Shown here in pieces: positions 27,035 to 34,422 of a DNA stretch of 34,422 bases. The stretch comes from Rhodococcus sp. EPR-157. Its GTDB lineage: Bacteria > Actinomycetota > Actinomycetes > Mycobacteriales > Mycobacteriaceae. How positions within the stretch are numbered: position 1 is the stretch's first letter; each line of letters opens with the position of its first letter. The stretch spans positions 1 through 34,422 of the forward strand of contig NZ_LVCV01000281.1 of assembly GCF_001647195.1 (NCBI RefSeq). The letters are read 5' to 3'. Both the position numbers and the translations under genes were made by a program. The notes below the pieces were generated by a model that was not told the DNA's origin, ran no database searches, and worked only from the letters and a program-made list of their open reading frames with translations.

Positions 27035-28174
27035 ATGCCCAGTCGTTCAAGCTCGCCAGCAAAGTCCAGCCAGTTCGTGTTTCGTTCGGTGGTGCCCCCG
27101 TTCCTGCTCGAGCGCATCGCCCAGCATGCGGCTCCTAGTTCTGGGCAGGGCGTTGCTGTCGACCACGCGTCGTCGAGTGCTGCGCGCACGCTCGCCATCG
27201 ACCGTGAACTCGTGCGCGGCCGTATCGACGCACCCAAGCCGACCGCAATTGCCGCCCGGGCGGCAACTGGCGGTCCACGGCGATCGATCCACGACGCCGA
27301 GAACGATCGAGTGCTGCCGGGACGACTGGTCCGGGCCGAGGGATGGCCCTCTTCAGGTGACGTCTCTGTCGACGAGGCCTATGAGGGACTCGGTGTCACC
27401 TTCGAATTCTTCCGTGACGTGTACGGGCGCAACAGTCTCGACGGCGGTGGCCTGCCGCTCGATGCAACCGTGCACTACGACCGTGACTACGACAACGCAT
27501 TCTGGGACGGCGAACGCATGGTGTTCGGCGACGGAGACGGAGAGGTGTTCGGACGATTCACCGCGTCCCTCAGCGTCATTGCTCACGAGTTGGCGCACGG
27601 ATTCACCCAATACGCGTCCGGGCTCGAGTACTCGGGCCAGTCGGGGGCACTCAACGAATCACTGTCGGATGTGTTCGGGGTTCTCGTCGAACAATTCGCG
27701 CTCGGGCAGAATGCCGACAACGCATCATGGCTGGTCGGTCAAGGTCTGTTTCTCCCAGCAGTGCAGGGCCGCGCGCTCCGGTCGATGATCGAACCAGGGT
27801 CCGCGTACGACGACGACGTGCTAGGCCGGGATCCGCAACCAGCCGACATGGACGGCTACGTCGAAACCAGATCCGACAACGGCGGCGTGCATATCAATTC
27901 GGGAATCCCCAACCGCGCGTTCGCTTCGGCGGCGATCGAGCTCGGTGGACCTGCCTGGGACAGAGCTGGACAGGTGTGGTTCGACGTCGCAACCGATTCC
28001 GCACTCTCACCGACGATCGACTTCGACGGTTTCGCGGCGGCGACCGTCGCGGCCGCAGCGAATCGCTTCGGCAACGAGTCCGACGTTCGACGCGCGGTGT
28101 CCAAGGGCTGGTCTACGGTGGGTATAGCGGTAGACGACCATGAGCCTTCGGATTCGACGACTCGGCGGGTATGA
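27035..28174 (+). CDS. Protealysin-like M4 family metallopeptidase
   Basis: The 379-residue protein has no signal peptide. An N-terminal PPFLLERIAQHA motif (21-32) is that of the short protealysin-type propeptide. The thermolysin-like zinc motif HELAH (His184, Glu185, His188), the third ligand Glu208 in ALNESLSD, and GGVHINSGIPN with the catalytic His287 are all intact. Members are made as intracellular precursors. The 3' end overlaps the emfourin-type inhibitor gene or precedes it closely, the pairing known from Serratia protealysin. The ATG at 27035 has AAGG about 8 nt upstream. Substrate and target compartment are unknown. Confidence 0.93.
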   Translation: MPSRSSSPAKSSQFVFRSVVPPFLLERIAQHAAPSSGQGVAVDHASSSAARTLAIDRELVRGRIDAPKPTAIAARAATGGPRRSIHDAENDRVLPGRLVRAEGWPSSGDVSVDEAYEGLGVTFEFFRDVYGRNSLDGGGLPLDATVHYDRDYDNAFWDGERMVFGDGDGEVFGRFTASLSVIAHELAHGFTQYASGLEYSGQSGALNESLSDVFGVLVEQFALGQNADNASWLVGQGLFLPAVQGRALRSMIEPGSAYDDDVLGRDPQPADMDGYVETRSDNGGVHINSGIPNRAFASAAIELGGPAWDRAGQVWFDVATDSALSPTIDFDGFAAATVAAAANRFGNESDVRRAVSKGWSTVGIAVDDHEPSDSTTRRV

Positions 28175-28212
28175 AACAAGTCATACAGCCCAGGGACACT
28201 AAGGACGCGGTG

Positions 28213-28509
28213 ATGTTCATCGAGGTGATTCGAGTGGGCGGTGTTGCGGGGCTGACGAAGAGGGCTCAGATCGATACCGACACGATCGCCGACGAGGCGT
28301 CGGTCCGCGAGTGGCGTCAGCTCGTCGAACAGGCCAGACCTCTCCTGCTGTCGCAGTCGCATGCGCAGCCGTCACCGACTCGTGAACGCGACGCGTTCGT
28401 GTGGACTGTCTCGGTCGACGACACGACGTGTCAGCTCGGCGATTCATCGATCACGGGCGCACTCCGCGACCTTGCGCAGCGCACGCTTCGCGAAGGTCGG
28501 CGACCATGA
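28213..28509 (+). CDS. Emfourin-type protealysin inhibitor
   Basis: The 98-residue protein (MFIEVIRVGGVAGLTKRAQI, later VWTVSVDDTTCQL, ALRDLAQRTL) matches the emfourin pattern: a beta-rich fold with a VGGVAGL segment near the N-terminus. In Serratia, emfourin blocks the M4 protease encoded next to it. ATG 28213 is chosen because the family begins close to IEVxRxGGVAG and AAGGAC lies about 7 nt upstream. An ATG at 28171 would overlap the protease stop as ATGA and add 14 residues, so it remains possible. The stop overlaps the next gene (ATGA). Assignment is by pattern and by position next to the protease. Confidence 0.85.
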   Translation: MFIEVIRVGGVAGLTKRAQIDTDTIADEASVREWRQLVEQARPLLLSQSHAQPSPTRERDAFVWTVSVDDTTCQLGDSSITGALRDLAQRTLREGRRP

Positions 28510-29267
28510 GAGCAATCCCCAGTGTCCTGTGTGTCCATGCCCATCCGGACGACGAGGCACTGTTCACCGGCGGGATTCTTGCGCGGAGCGCCGAGGCGGG
28601 CGCTCGGACATCTGTGGTCACCTGCACGTGGCGCGAGGGCGATATCCGCGTCGACGAACTCCGGCGATCCCTGTCTGTGCTGGGTGCTGGAAAGCCACGC
28701 CTGCTCGGGTACACCGACAATGGCTTCGACGGCGGAGCTCTGTTCGGCATGTCGCCGTTCGACGAAGCAGTCGGCAAAGTGGTCGCACACATCCGTGAAT
28801 TTCGACCCGACGTCGTCGTCACCTACGATGCGTTCGGGGCTTACGGTCACCCCGACCACATCCACGCACATCGCGTCACCCTCGCCGCTTTCGAAGCGTC
28901 GCCGTTCGCGCAGCTCTTTCCCGAGGCGGGCGAGCCGTGGCAGCCGAGCCATCTGTGCCAAGCGACTATTCCTCGCAGCACGATCGAGGCCAAATGGGAG
29001 ACTCTGTTCGGCTATTCGGCACCCCCGCCCGGGCCCGGGGTCCCCGGGGTTCCGGACGAGGACGTGGATCTAGCGATCGACGTCGGACGGTGGTACGACA
29101 AGAAGTGGTCGGCGTTCGCCCAGCACGAGTCGGAGATCGCGCGCGGTGGCGGAGCAACTCGAATCGCGAAAATGTCCGAGGAGGAACGTCGGGAAATCCT
29201 CGGGACCGAGTGGTTCTTGCATCGTGGACTGAGCCGAATCGGCGAAGATCCGTTCTTACCTCGCTGA
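28506..29267 (+). CDS. PIG-L (GlcNAc-inositol-type) zinc deacetylase
   Basis: The 253-residue protein has the family's zinc motif HAHPDDE (His13, Asp16) and the third ligand in GHPDHIHAH, plus DVVVTYDAFGAYGHPD. It resembles the MshB/Mca group of mycothiol enzymes but lacks enough of the MshB-specific middle region to be called that. The substrate is probably an N-acetylated sugar or amide conjugate. The ATG overlaps the inhibitor stop (ATGA), so all three genes form one unit. A longer frame from 28401 is a shadow of the inhibitor gene. Confidence 0.9.
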   Translation: MRAIPSVLCVHAHPDDEALFTGGILARSAEAGARTSVVTCTWREGDIRVDELRRSLSVLGAGKPRLLGYTDNGFDGGALFGMSPFDEAVGKVVAHIREFRPDVVVTYDAFGAYGHPDHIHAHRVTLAAFEASPFAQLFPEAGEPWQPSHLCQATIPRSTIEAKWETLFGYSAPPPGPGVPGVPDEDVDLAIDVGRWYDKKWSAFAQHESEIARGGGATRIAKMSEEERREILGTEWFLHRGLSRIGEDPFLPR

Positions 29268-29299
29268 GCCCCACACGAAAAACACGAGTCGCCCGAATT

Positions 29300-30754
29300 T
29301 CACTGTAACGCTACATATTTGGTTTCGAGGTACTCATCGATTCCTTCGGACCCGCCCTCTCGCCCGAAGCCGGATTCCTTGACGCCACCGAAGGGGGCCG
29401 CGGCGTCGGAAATGGCTCCTCTGTTGACTCCCACCATGCCCGAATCGAGTGCGGCCGACACCCTCATCGCACGGTCCAGATCACGGGTGTAGAAGTAGCT
29501 GACCAACCCGTACACCGTGTCGTTCGCAGCGGAGACAGCCTCGTCTTCCGTGTCGAAGCCGATGATCGCTGCCACTGGTCCGAAGATCTCGTCGCGGACC
29601 AGATTGGCATGTGGCGGAACCTCGTCCAGTACGGTCGGGGCGTAGAAGAACCCCTTCCCCGCCGGTGCGTGTCCCCCGGTTCGTACGCGAGCGCCCTTGG
29701 ACACGGCGTCGTCGACGAGAGCGCTGACCGTGGCCAGCTGCTTCGCGTTGATGAGCGGTCCGATGTCGGTGCCGTCCACGTCACCAGGTCCTACCGACAG
29801 CGCCGCGATTCGGGTCGTCAACTTGCTGGTGAACTCTTCACGCACGTGGTTGTGCACATACAATCTGTTTGCCGCAGTGCAGGCCTCGCCGCCGTTCCGC
29901 ATCTTGGCGAGCATCGCTCCGTCGACGGCCGCATCGATGTCGGCGTCGTCGAACACGATGAACGGGGCGTTGCCGCCGAGCTCCATCGACGTGCGAAGCA
30001 GCCGGTCTGCGGCACTGCGAACCAACATCTTGCCGACTCGGGTGGAGCCCGTGAACGTGATCTTGCGAAGCCGATCGTCCTGCATCAGTGGATCGCTCAC
30101 ACTCGCAGCGTCGGACGTCGGAAGAATCGACAACACACCGGAAGGCAGTCCCGCATCGACGAAGACCTGCCCCAGAAGCAGCATCGTCAGCGGTGTGTCT
30201 TCCGCAGGTTTGACGAGAACGGTGCATCCGGCAGCAAGAGCGGGTCCGATCTTGCGGGTGCCCATTGCCAGTGGGAAGTTCCACGGAGTGACCGCAAGGA
30301 CCGGCCCGACAGGCACTTTCGTGACCAGAATTCGTCCGTTGCCTGCGGGCGCCGCCGTGAATCGACCGCCGATTCGGACCGCCTCTTCACCGAACCAGCG
30401 CAGAAACTCGGCGCCGTAGACCACTTCGCCACGACTCTCCTGGATGGATTTACCCATCTCCAGCGTCATCAGCAACGCGAATTCCTCGGAGCGCCCACGT
30501 AGCAGCTCGAATGCCCGTCGGAGGATCTCACCGCGCTCGCGCGCGGGGGTCGCAGCCCACGACGCCTGGACTGCTGACGCTGCGTCGAGCGCCTCGAGCG
30601 CGTCGGAACTCGACGCGTCGGCGACGGTTGCGAGCTGTTGACCGGTTGCAGGATTCAGCACCGCGAAACGGGCGCCGGTGGATGTAGCCGTTTGCTTTCC
30701 GCCTATCCAGATGTCGGTGGGAACGGAAGTGAGCAACTGCTCGGCACGTGACAT
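29300..30754 (-). CDS. gabD: NAD(P)-dependent succinate-semialdehyde dehydrogenase
   Basis: The 484-residue aldehyde dehydrogenase converts succinate semialdehyde, the product of GABA transamination, to succinate. Visible are VTPWNFPLAM with Asn159, FTGSTRVGK, ELGGNAPF with Glu258, and the catalytic Cys292 in NGGEACTAANR, and KESGFGREGGSEGIDEYLE near the C-terminus, typical of SSADH. It starts 1 nt after the gabT stop and so belongs to a gabT-gabD operon. In mycobacteria-like bacteria it may also serve the 2-oxoglutarate decarboxylase shunt that GarA controls. Confidence 0.94.
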   Translation of the reverse strand: MSRAEQLLTSVPTDIWIGGKQTATSTGARFAVLNPATGQQLATVADASSSDALEALDAASAVQASWAATPARERGEILRRAFELLRGRSEEFALLMTLEMGKSIQESRGEVVYGAEFLRWFGEEAVRIGGRFTAAPAGNGRILVTKVPVGPVLAVTPWNFPLAMGTRKIGPALAAGCTVLVKPAEDTPLTMLLLGQVFVDAGLPSGVLSILPTSDAASVSDPLMQDDRLRKITFTGSTRVGKMLVRSAADRLLRTSMELGGNAPFIVFDDADIDAAVDGAMLAKMRNGGEACTAANRLYVHNHVREEFTSKLTTRIAALSVGPGDVDGTDIGPLINAKQLATVSALVDDAVSKGARVRTGGHAPAGKGFFYAPTVLDEVPPHANLVRDEIFGPVAAIIGFDTEDEAVSAANDTVYGLVSYFYTRDLDRAMRVSAALDSGMVGVNRGAISDAAAPFGGVKESGFGREGGSEGIDEYLETKYVALQ

Positions 30755-30755
30755 C

Positions 30756-32120
30756 TCAGTTCTCCCTGGCGACGGTCCGGATGGACTCTTGCAGAATGTC
30801 GAGCGCCTCGTCCAAGAGCTCGTCGGGGATCACCAGTGGCGGGAGTAGTCGGATCACGTTTCCGTACGTCCCACACGTCAGAACGATGACTCCTGCCTCG
30901 AGCGCGAGCGCAGCAACCGCTTTGGTGGCCTCGGGGTTCGGTTCACGCCCGTCGCGCTTCACCATCTCGATGGCAAGCATTGCTCCCCGTCCGCGGACCT
31001 CACCGATAATGCCGACCTCGTCGGCGAGCGCGTTCATCCGCGATGTGACGGTGTGTTCGATATCGCGAGCCCGCGCGTTCAGGTCGAGTGTCAGCATCTG
31101 ATCGATCGACGCCAACGCCGCTGCGCATGCCACAGGGTTACCTCCGTAGGTACCGCCGAGGCCGCCGGGGTGGACGGCGTCGATGAGATCGGCTCGACCT
31201 GTCACTGCCGCCAGCGGCATGCCTCCAGCGATGCCCTTGGCCATCGTGATCAGGTCGGGGACGACGCCTTCGTGCTCACTGGCGAACCAGGCGCCGGTGC
31301 GGGTGAAGCCCGCCTGGACTTCGTCTGCGATGAACACGACGCCGTTTGCCGTCGCCCACTCTGCGAGTGCGGGCAGAAATCCCTCGGCGGGAACGATGAA
31401 GCCGCCTTCGCCCTGGATCGGTTCGATCAAGATTGCGGCTACGTTGGCAGCGCCGACCTGCTTGTCGATGACCGAAATCGCGCGGGCGGCAGCCTGCGCA
31501 CCCGTAATCGACGATCCGTCCGGGTTCAGACCCTCTCGGAAGGGATAGGACATCGGCGCTCGGTAGACCTCCGGGGCGAACGGTCCGAAACCGTGCTTGT
31601 ACGGCATCGACTTGGAAGTAAGCGCCATCGTCAGGTTCGTCCGACCGTGGTACGCATGATCGAACACGACGACGGCGTCTCTACCGGTCGCGTGACGAGC
31701 GATCTTCACGGCATTCTCGACTGCCTCGGCGCCACTGTTGAACAGCACGCTCCGCTTTGCGTGGTCTCCCGGCGTCAGTTCGGCCAGCTTCTCGGCTACC
31801 GCGATGTAGCCCTCGTAGGGCGCGATCATGAAGCACGTGTGAGTGAAGTGCGTGACCTGATCCTGCACTGCGGAAACAACCGCGGGGTTCGACGCGCCGA
31901 CCGTTGTCACCGCGATGCCGGCACCGAGGTCGATCAGCGAGTTGCCGTCGACGTCGACGACTACACCCCCGTCCGCGTCGGCTACGTATACCGGCAGTGT
32001 CGAGGCAACACCGGCGCCGACAACCGCCTTGCGTCGCTCGGCGAGAGCGGTGGAATGCGGTCCAGGGAAGTCGGTCACGACTCGCCGCTCCTGAGGAAGC
32101 CGATACTCGAATCTCGTCAT
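30756..32120 (-). CDS. gabT: 4-aminobutyrate aminotransferase
   Basis: The 454-residue class III PLP aminotransferase moves the amino group of GABA to 2-oxoglutarate, giving succinate semialdehyde and glutamate. Motifs are FNSGAEAVENAVKIAR (127-142), HAYHGRT, LIEPIQGEGGF, IADEVQAGFTRTG with Asp266 and the PLP lysine Lys295 in ITMAKGIAGGMPL. The length is at the usual size. The ATG at 32120 has GAGAGGA about 9 nt upstream. It diverges from the PucR-type regulator across 132 nt and precedes gabD by 1 nt. Confidence 0.95.
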   Translation of the reverse strand: MTRFEYRLPQERRVVTDFPGPHSTALAERRKAVVGAGVASTLPVYVADADGGVVVDVDGNSLIDLGAGIAVTTVGASNPAVVSAVQDQVTHFTHTCFMIAPYEGYIAVAEKLAELTPGDHAKRSVLFNSGAEAVENAVKIARHATGRDAVVVFDHAYHGRTNLTMALTSKSMPYKHGFGPFAPEVYRAPMSYPFREGLNPDGSSITGAQAAARAISVIDKQVGAANVAAILIEPIQGEGGFIVPAEGFLPALAEWATANGVVFIADEVQAGFTRTGAWFASEHEGVVPDLITMAKGIAGGMPLAAVTGRADLIDAVHPGGLGGTYGGNPVACAAALASIDQMLTLDLNARARDIEHTVTSRMNALADEVGIIGEVRGRGAMLAIEMVKRDGREPNPEATKAVAALALEAGVIVLTCGTYGNVIRLLPPLVIPDELLDEALDILQESIRTVAREN

Positions 32121-32188
32121 GCGCCCACGTCCTCTCGAAAAGATGATTGCTCCGAGTATGCGACCGATCGCCCGCCCCGGTGACCTGA

Positions 32189-32244
32189 CATTTCGTACAA
32201 GATCAAGCAGTCCGCAGCACCATTTCGGCAGATCGGACTAGTCT
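32189..32244. promoter_or_regulatory. Candidate control region between gabT and the PucR gene
   Basis: The divergent gap holds two CATTTCG copies (32189-32195 and 32221-32227), 32 nt apart, about three helical turns. It also has an AGTCCG/CGGACT inverted pair and a TAGTCT -10 candidate (32239-32244) 8 nt before the PucR-gene GTG, with no ribosome binding site. This suggests a leaderless regulator mRNA and a possible operator for the PucR protein. The call is tentative. Confidence 0.35.
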
Positions 32245-32252
32245 CGACTCTC

Positions 32253-33758
32253 GTGACCGTTCAAATCTCGTGGTTGTTGAGTCAGAAGCAACTGTCTCTG
32301 TCGCGACGAGGTGCACGGACCGCACACCCCGCTCCCGTCACTTTCGTCCACGCAACCGAGCTCACCGACCCGAGCCCATGGTTGTCGGGCGGGGAGCTCA
32401 TCCTTACTACGGGCCTCGGCTTGTCCGACGACGCCGACGAACTCCGCTCGTACATCGACCGCCTTCATGGCGTCGGGGTGTCGTGCCTCGGCTTCGGAAT
32501 CGGCCTGTCGCACAGCATCGTTCCCGATGCTCTCGTCGAGCGCGCCGACGAGGTAGGCCTCGAAGTTCTGGAGGTCCCCTTCGAAATCCCGTTCGCTGCG
32601 ATCGTCCGCACGGTCATGAACAAGATCGCCGAGCAGGAATACGAAGAGGTCCTGCAGGCCGCGAAGGTACAGAACCGAATTACACGGGCGGCGTTGCACG
32701 GCGGCGTGGATGCCATCGTCAAAGAACTTGCGACCTCGACAGCGACCACCATCGCATATGTCGGTCGCCGCACGAGCGCGCTGTATCCGCGCTCCGAACA
32801 GGCGTTTCTCGACGAGGTTCGACAACTTGTGGCCGCGCGCGGGCGATCCGGAACCGCCGCGTCCATCTCGGTCAGCGAACCCGGACGAAGTGTGACCGTA
32901 CAGTCGGTCGGGCTGTCCCCTGCGTCGTCCGGTCACGTGGCAATGACGTCGACCGGCCCCATCAGCAGTGTGAATCGAATACTGCTAGGACACGCAGTAT
33001 CACTCGTCACCTTGGAATTGGAACAGCCGGCACGCTCGAGAGTCGAGCGGTCGACGTTGCACGCCCTCGCGCTCGCCTCGATGTTCGACACCCGCTTCGA
33101 CCAGCAACCCGTGCCGACCGTGTTGAACGATGCAGCAGGAGTGGACGGCCTCGTACGAGCACTGGTACTACGCTCCGCCACAACGCAAGACACGATTCGC
33201 CATCTCGACGGGTTACTCTTCCGCGCCGGACGCGGCCTGTACGCGCATGTCGACGGAGATGTGGCGACCGTACTTCTGCGGGGGGACGACGCCTCGTCTT
33301 GGGTCGACGCACAGCTGCCCGACGACCCAACCCTCCGAGCCGGATTGAGCATGGCGCACTCGCTTCCCGATATTCGGAAAGCGGCTACGCAGGCACGGAT
33401 GGCTCTCGGGATTGCCGGCTCGAAGCGCTCCGAACGGCTCGTCGAGTTCGGCAATGCACGCGCTTCGGTAGTGCTGCGCTCCGCACCCACCAGGGAGGCA
33501 TTCCTCACCCTTGCAACCTCGACGGTAGACGTGCTCGCGGCCCATGACCGGGAAAACGGAGTCGAACTATTGGATTCGTTGCGCTGCTACTTGGCAGCGC
33601 ACGGGCATTGGGAGGGGGCCGCCGCACACCTCGGTGTCCACCGACACACGTTGCGCGGGCGTATCGCTCGCGTGCAAGAATTGCTCGACGTGGACCTGAC
33701 GGACGCCCGGGTACGCGCCGAGCTGCTGCTCACCATTCTCGTGTCCGACGGACGCTGA
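32253..33758 (+). CDS. PucR-family transcriptional regulator, likely of gabTD
   Basis: The 501-residue protein has an N-terminal PucR domain (about 1-125; TAHPAPVTFVHATELTDPSPWLSGGELILTTG, DRLHGVGVSCLGFGIG) and a C-terminal helix-turn-helix (about 440-495; LRCYLAAHGHWEGAAAHLGVHRHTLRGRIARVQELL). A GGDEF-like central region may lie between. PucR proteins generally activate adjacent catabolic genes in response to a metabolite. Its divergent position to gabT implies control of GABA use. The GTG at 32253 has a -10 element just upstream and no ribosome binding site. It converges on the MCE gene with 19 nt between. Confidence 0.93.
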   Translation: MTVQISWLLSQKQLSLSRRGARTAHPAPVTFVHATELTDPSPWLSGGELILTTGLGLSDDADELRSYIDRLHGVGVSCLGFGIGLSHSIVPDALVERADEVGLEVLEVPFEIPFAAIVRTVMNKIAEQEYEEVLQAAKVQNRITRAALHGGVDAIVKELATSTATTIAYVGRRTSALYPRSEQAFLDEVRQLVAARGRSGTAASISVSEPGRSVTVQSVGLSPASSGHVAMTSTGPISSVNRILLGHAVSLVTLELEQPARSRVERSTLHALALASMFDTRFDQQPVPTVLNDAAGVDGLVRALVLRSATTQDTIRHLDGLLFRAGRGLYAHVDGDVATVLLRGDDASSWVDAQLPDDPTLRAGLSMAHSLPDIRKAATQARMALGIAGSKRSERLVEFGNARASVVLRSAPTREAFLTLATSTVDVLAAHDRENGVELLDSLRCYLAAHGHWEGAAAHLGVHRHTLRGRIARVQELLDVDLTDARVRAELLLTILVSDGR

Positions 33759-33774
33759 CCCGTCCGCCGGGTCA
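33756..33774 (+). terminator. Short hairpin in the convergent PucR/MCE gap
   Basis: TGACCC (33756-33761) pairs with GGGTCA (33769-33774) around a 7-nt loop, starting at the PucR stop codon. With no T-tract, its role as a two-way terminator is only suggested by position. Confidence 0.3.
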
Positions 33775-33777
33775 CAC

Positions 33778-34422
33778 TCACCGCGTAGCGGTTTCGGTGA
33801 ACGACACCTCCGCACCCCTCAATGCCGGCGCCCCCGCCGATGTCACCCATGAGGGAACGTCCCCCGGTGACGTTCCTGTCGCCTGGCCGTAGATCACGGC
33901 CAACGTGTCACGCTCGAAATCCGAACCCTCGTAACTAGCCGACGCGGCCTGACCGGTACCGGTGTCGGCGCCGGGCAGAATCGAGTACTGCGGTGCCGGA
34001 AGCTCCGGGATATCCTGCGGCCCTGGGTTTCTCGACGGTACCTGGTAGGACCCGTCGTTGGCGGAACCAGCAGGATACTGCGGGAAGAACTCCCCCGCTG
34101 CGGTATCGGCCGGTGTGTAGCATCGCGGACCACGATCGTCGAGGAACCGCGGCTCGTCCTGGTTGGGAAGGTATCGACCTCTCGGGTTGACGACGGGCAT
34201 ACTCACGTTGATGCCTGAATATTCGTCGCCGACGCCGATGACGGCCTGTGCACGGTCCACGATGGGCACGAACTGACTGAACGTGCATCCGAACGCCGGC
34301 GAGTACTGAGCCAACAGCTCCAATGCCTCTCGTGAATCAGCGGAGATCCGAATCAGGTTGTTCGCGTTCGCTTCCAGGAAGTCCGCCGTCGACGCACTCG
34401 TCGCGGTCAGCGACGAGATCAA
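33778..34422 (-). CDS. MCE family protein, C-terminal part (partial)
   Basis: The 214 residues run in from the right edge. They contain ADFLEANANNLIRISADSREALELLAQYSPAFGC (a typical C-terminal MCE pattern) and then EPRFLDDRGPRCYTP, followed by a Pro/Ala/Gly/Ser-rich tail. The RFLDDRGPRC motif is most like MceA-type proteins, but MceA is normally the first mce gene and here nothing follows, so the subtype is unresolved. MCE proteins form a cell-envelope lipid-import channel with YrbE permeases. The N-terminus, with the expected signal anchor, lies beyond the window. Confidence 0.85.
   Translation of the reverse strand: MISSLTATSASTADFLEANANNLIRISADSREALELLAQYSPAFGCTFSQFVPIVDRAQAVIGVGDEYSGINVSMPVVNPRGRYLPNQDEPRFLDDRGPRCYTPADTAAGEFFPQYPAGSANDGSYQVPSRNPGPQDIPELPAPQYSILPGADTGTGQAASASYEGSDFERDTLAVIYGQATGTSPGDVPSWVTSAGAPALRGAEVSFTETATR

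Noticed and set aside
32270-33547. 425-codon frame in another phase of the PucR gene
   Set aside because: Arg-rich out-of-frame translation; the PucR and helix-turn-helix domains are in the 32253 frame.

Overview
The window looks like chromosomal core DNA from a mycolic-acid-containing actinomycete, most likely Rhodococcus sensu lato. The evidence is high GC with strongly GC-biased third codon positions, frequent GTG starts, an MCE-family gene at the right edge, and a gene order that recalls the Mycobacterium tuberculosis Rv1822-Rv1844c block. That block includes pgsA2, DUF881, small basic protein, DUF881, gcvH, garA, ftsR, a bifunctional nuclease, a second MerR gene and gcvP, facing gnd1, guaB1, two CNNM genes, malate synthase G and a VWA protein. 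The genus is inferred from memory of that synteny, not from a search.

Left block, plus strand, 1-15 kb: the tail of an unknown gene and a strong hairpin; gnd; a DUF4262 gene (minus strand); a DEAD-box helicase overlapping a DMT-type membrane protein; guaB1; an unusual leader with a 38-nt perfect palindrome and a possible 69-codon ORF; two overlapping-function CNNM/CorC-type membrane proteins; a conserved unknown protein; glcB; a membrane-anchored VWA protein; and a membrane metallophosphoesterase. Between the DUF4262 gene and the helicase lies a near-perfect actinobacterial LexA (SOS) box.

Middle block, minus strand, 15-25.3 kb: deazaflavin oxidoreductase, Nudix hydrolase, pgsA-type phosphatidyltransferase, DUF881, small basic protein, DUF881, gcvH, garA, ftsR, bifunctional nuclease, MerR regulator, tandem glycine riboswitch, gcvP. 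This combines membrane lipid synthesis, division regulation, the PknG/PknB-controlled FHA switch GarA and glycine cleavage. The riboswitch places gcvP under glycine control separately from the upstream operon.

Right block, 25.4-34.4 kb: a GAF-EAL cyclic-di-GMP phosphodiesterase followed by two copies of a 27-bp palindromic repeat; a protealysin-like M4 protease overlapping an emfourin-type inhibitor gene that in turn overlaps a PIG-L deacetylase gene; a gabT-gabD GABA catabolic operon diverging from a PucR-type regulator; and the 3' end of an MCE gene running in from beyond the right edge.

The points most worth follow-up are the leader of the CNNM operon, the SOS box at the helicase/DUF4262 divergent promoter, a 10-bp alternative pairing in the glycine riboswitch, the protease-inhibitor-deacetylase cassette, and the MerR-type operator upstream of the second MerR gene. 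No tRNA, rRNA, insertion sequence, prophage or CRISPR array was seen.
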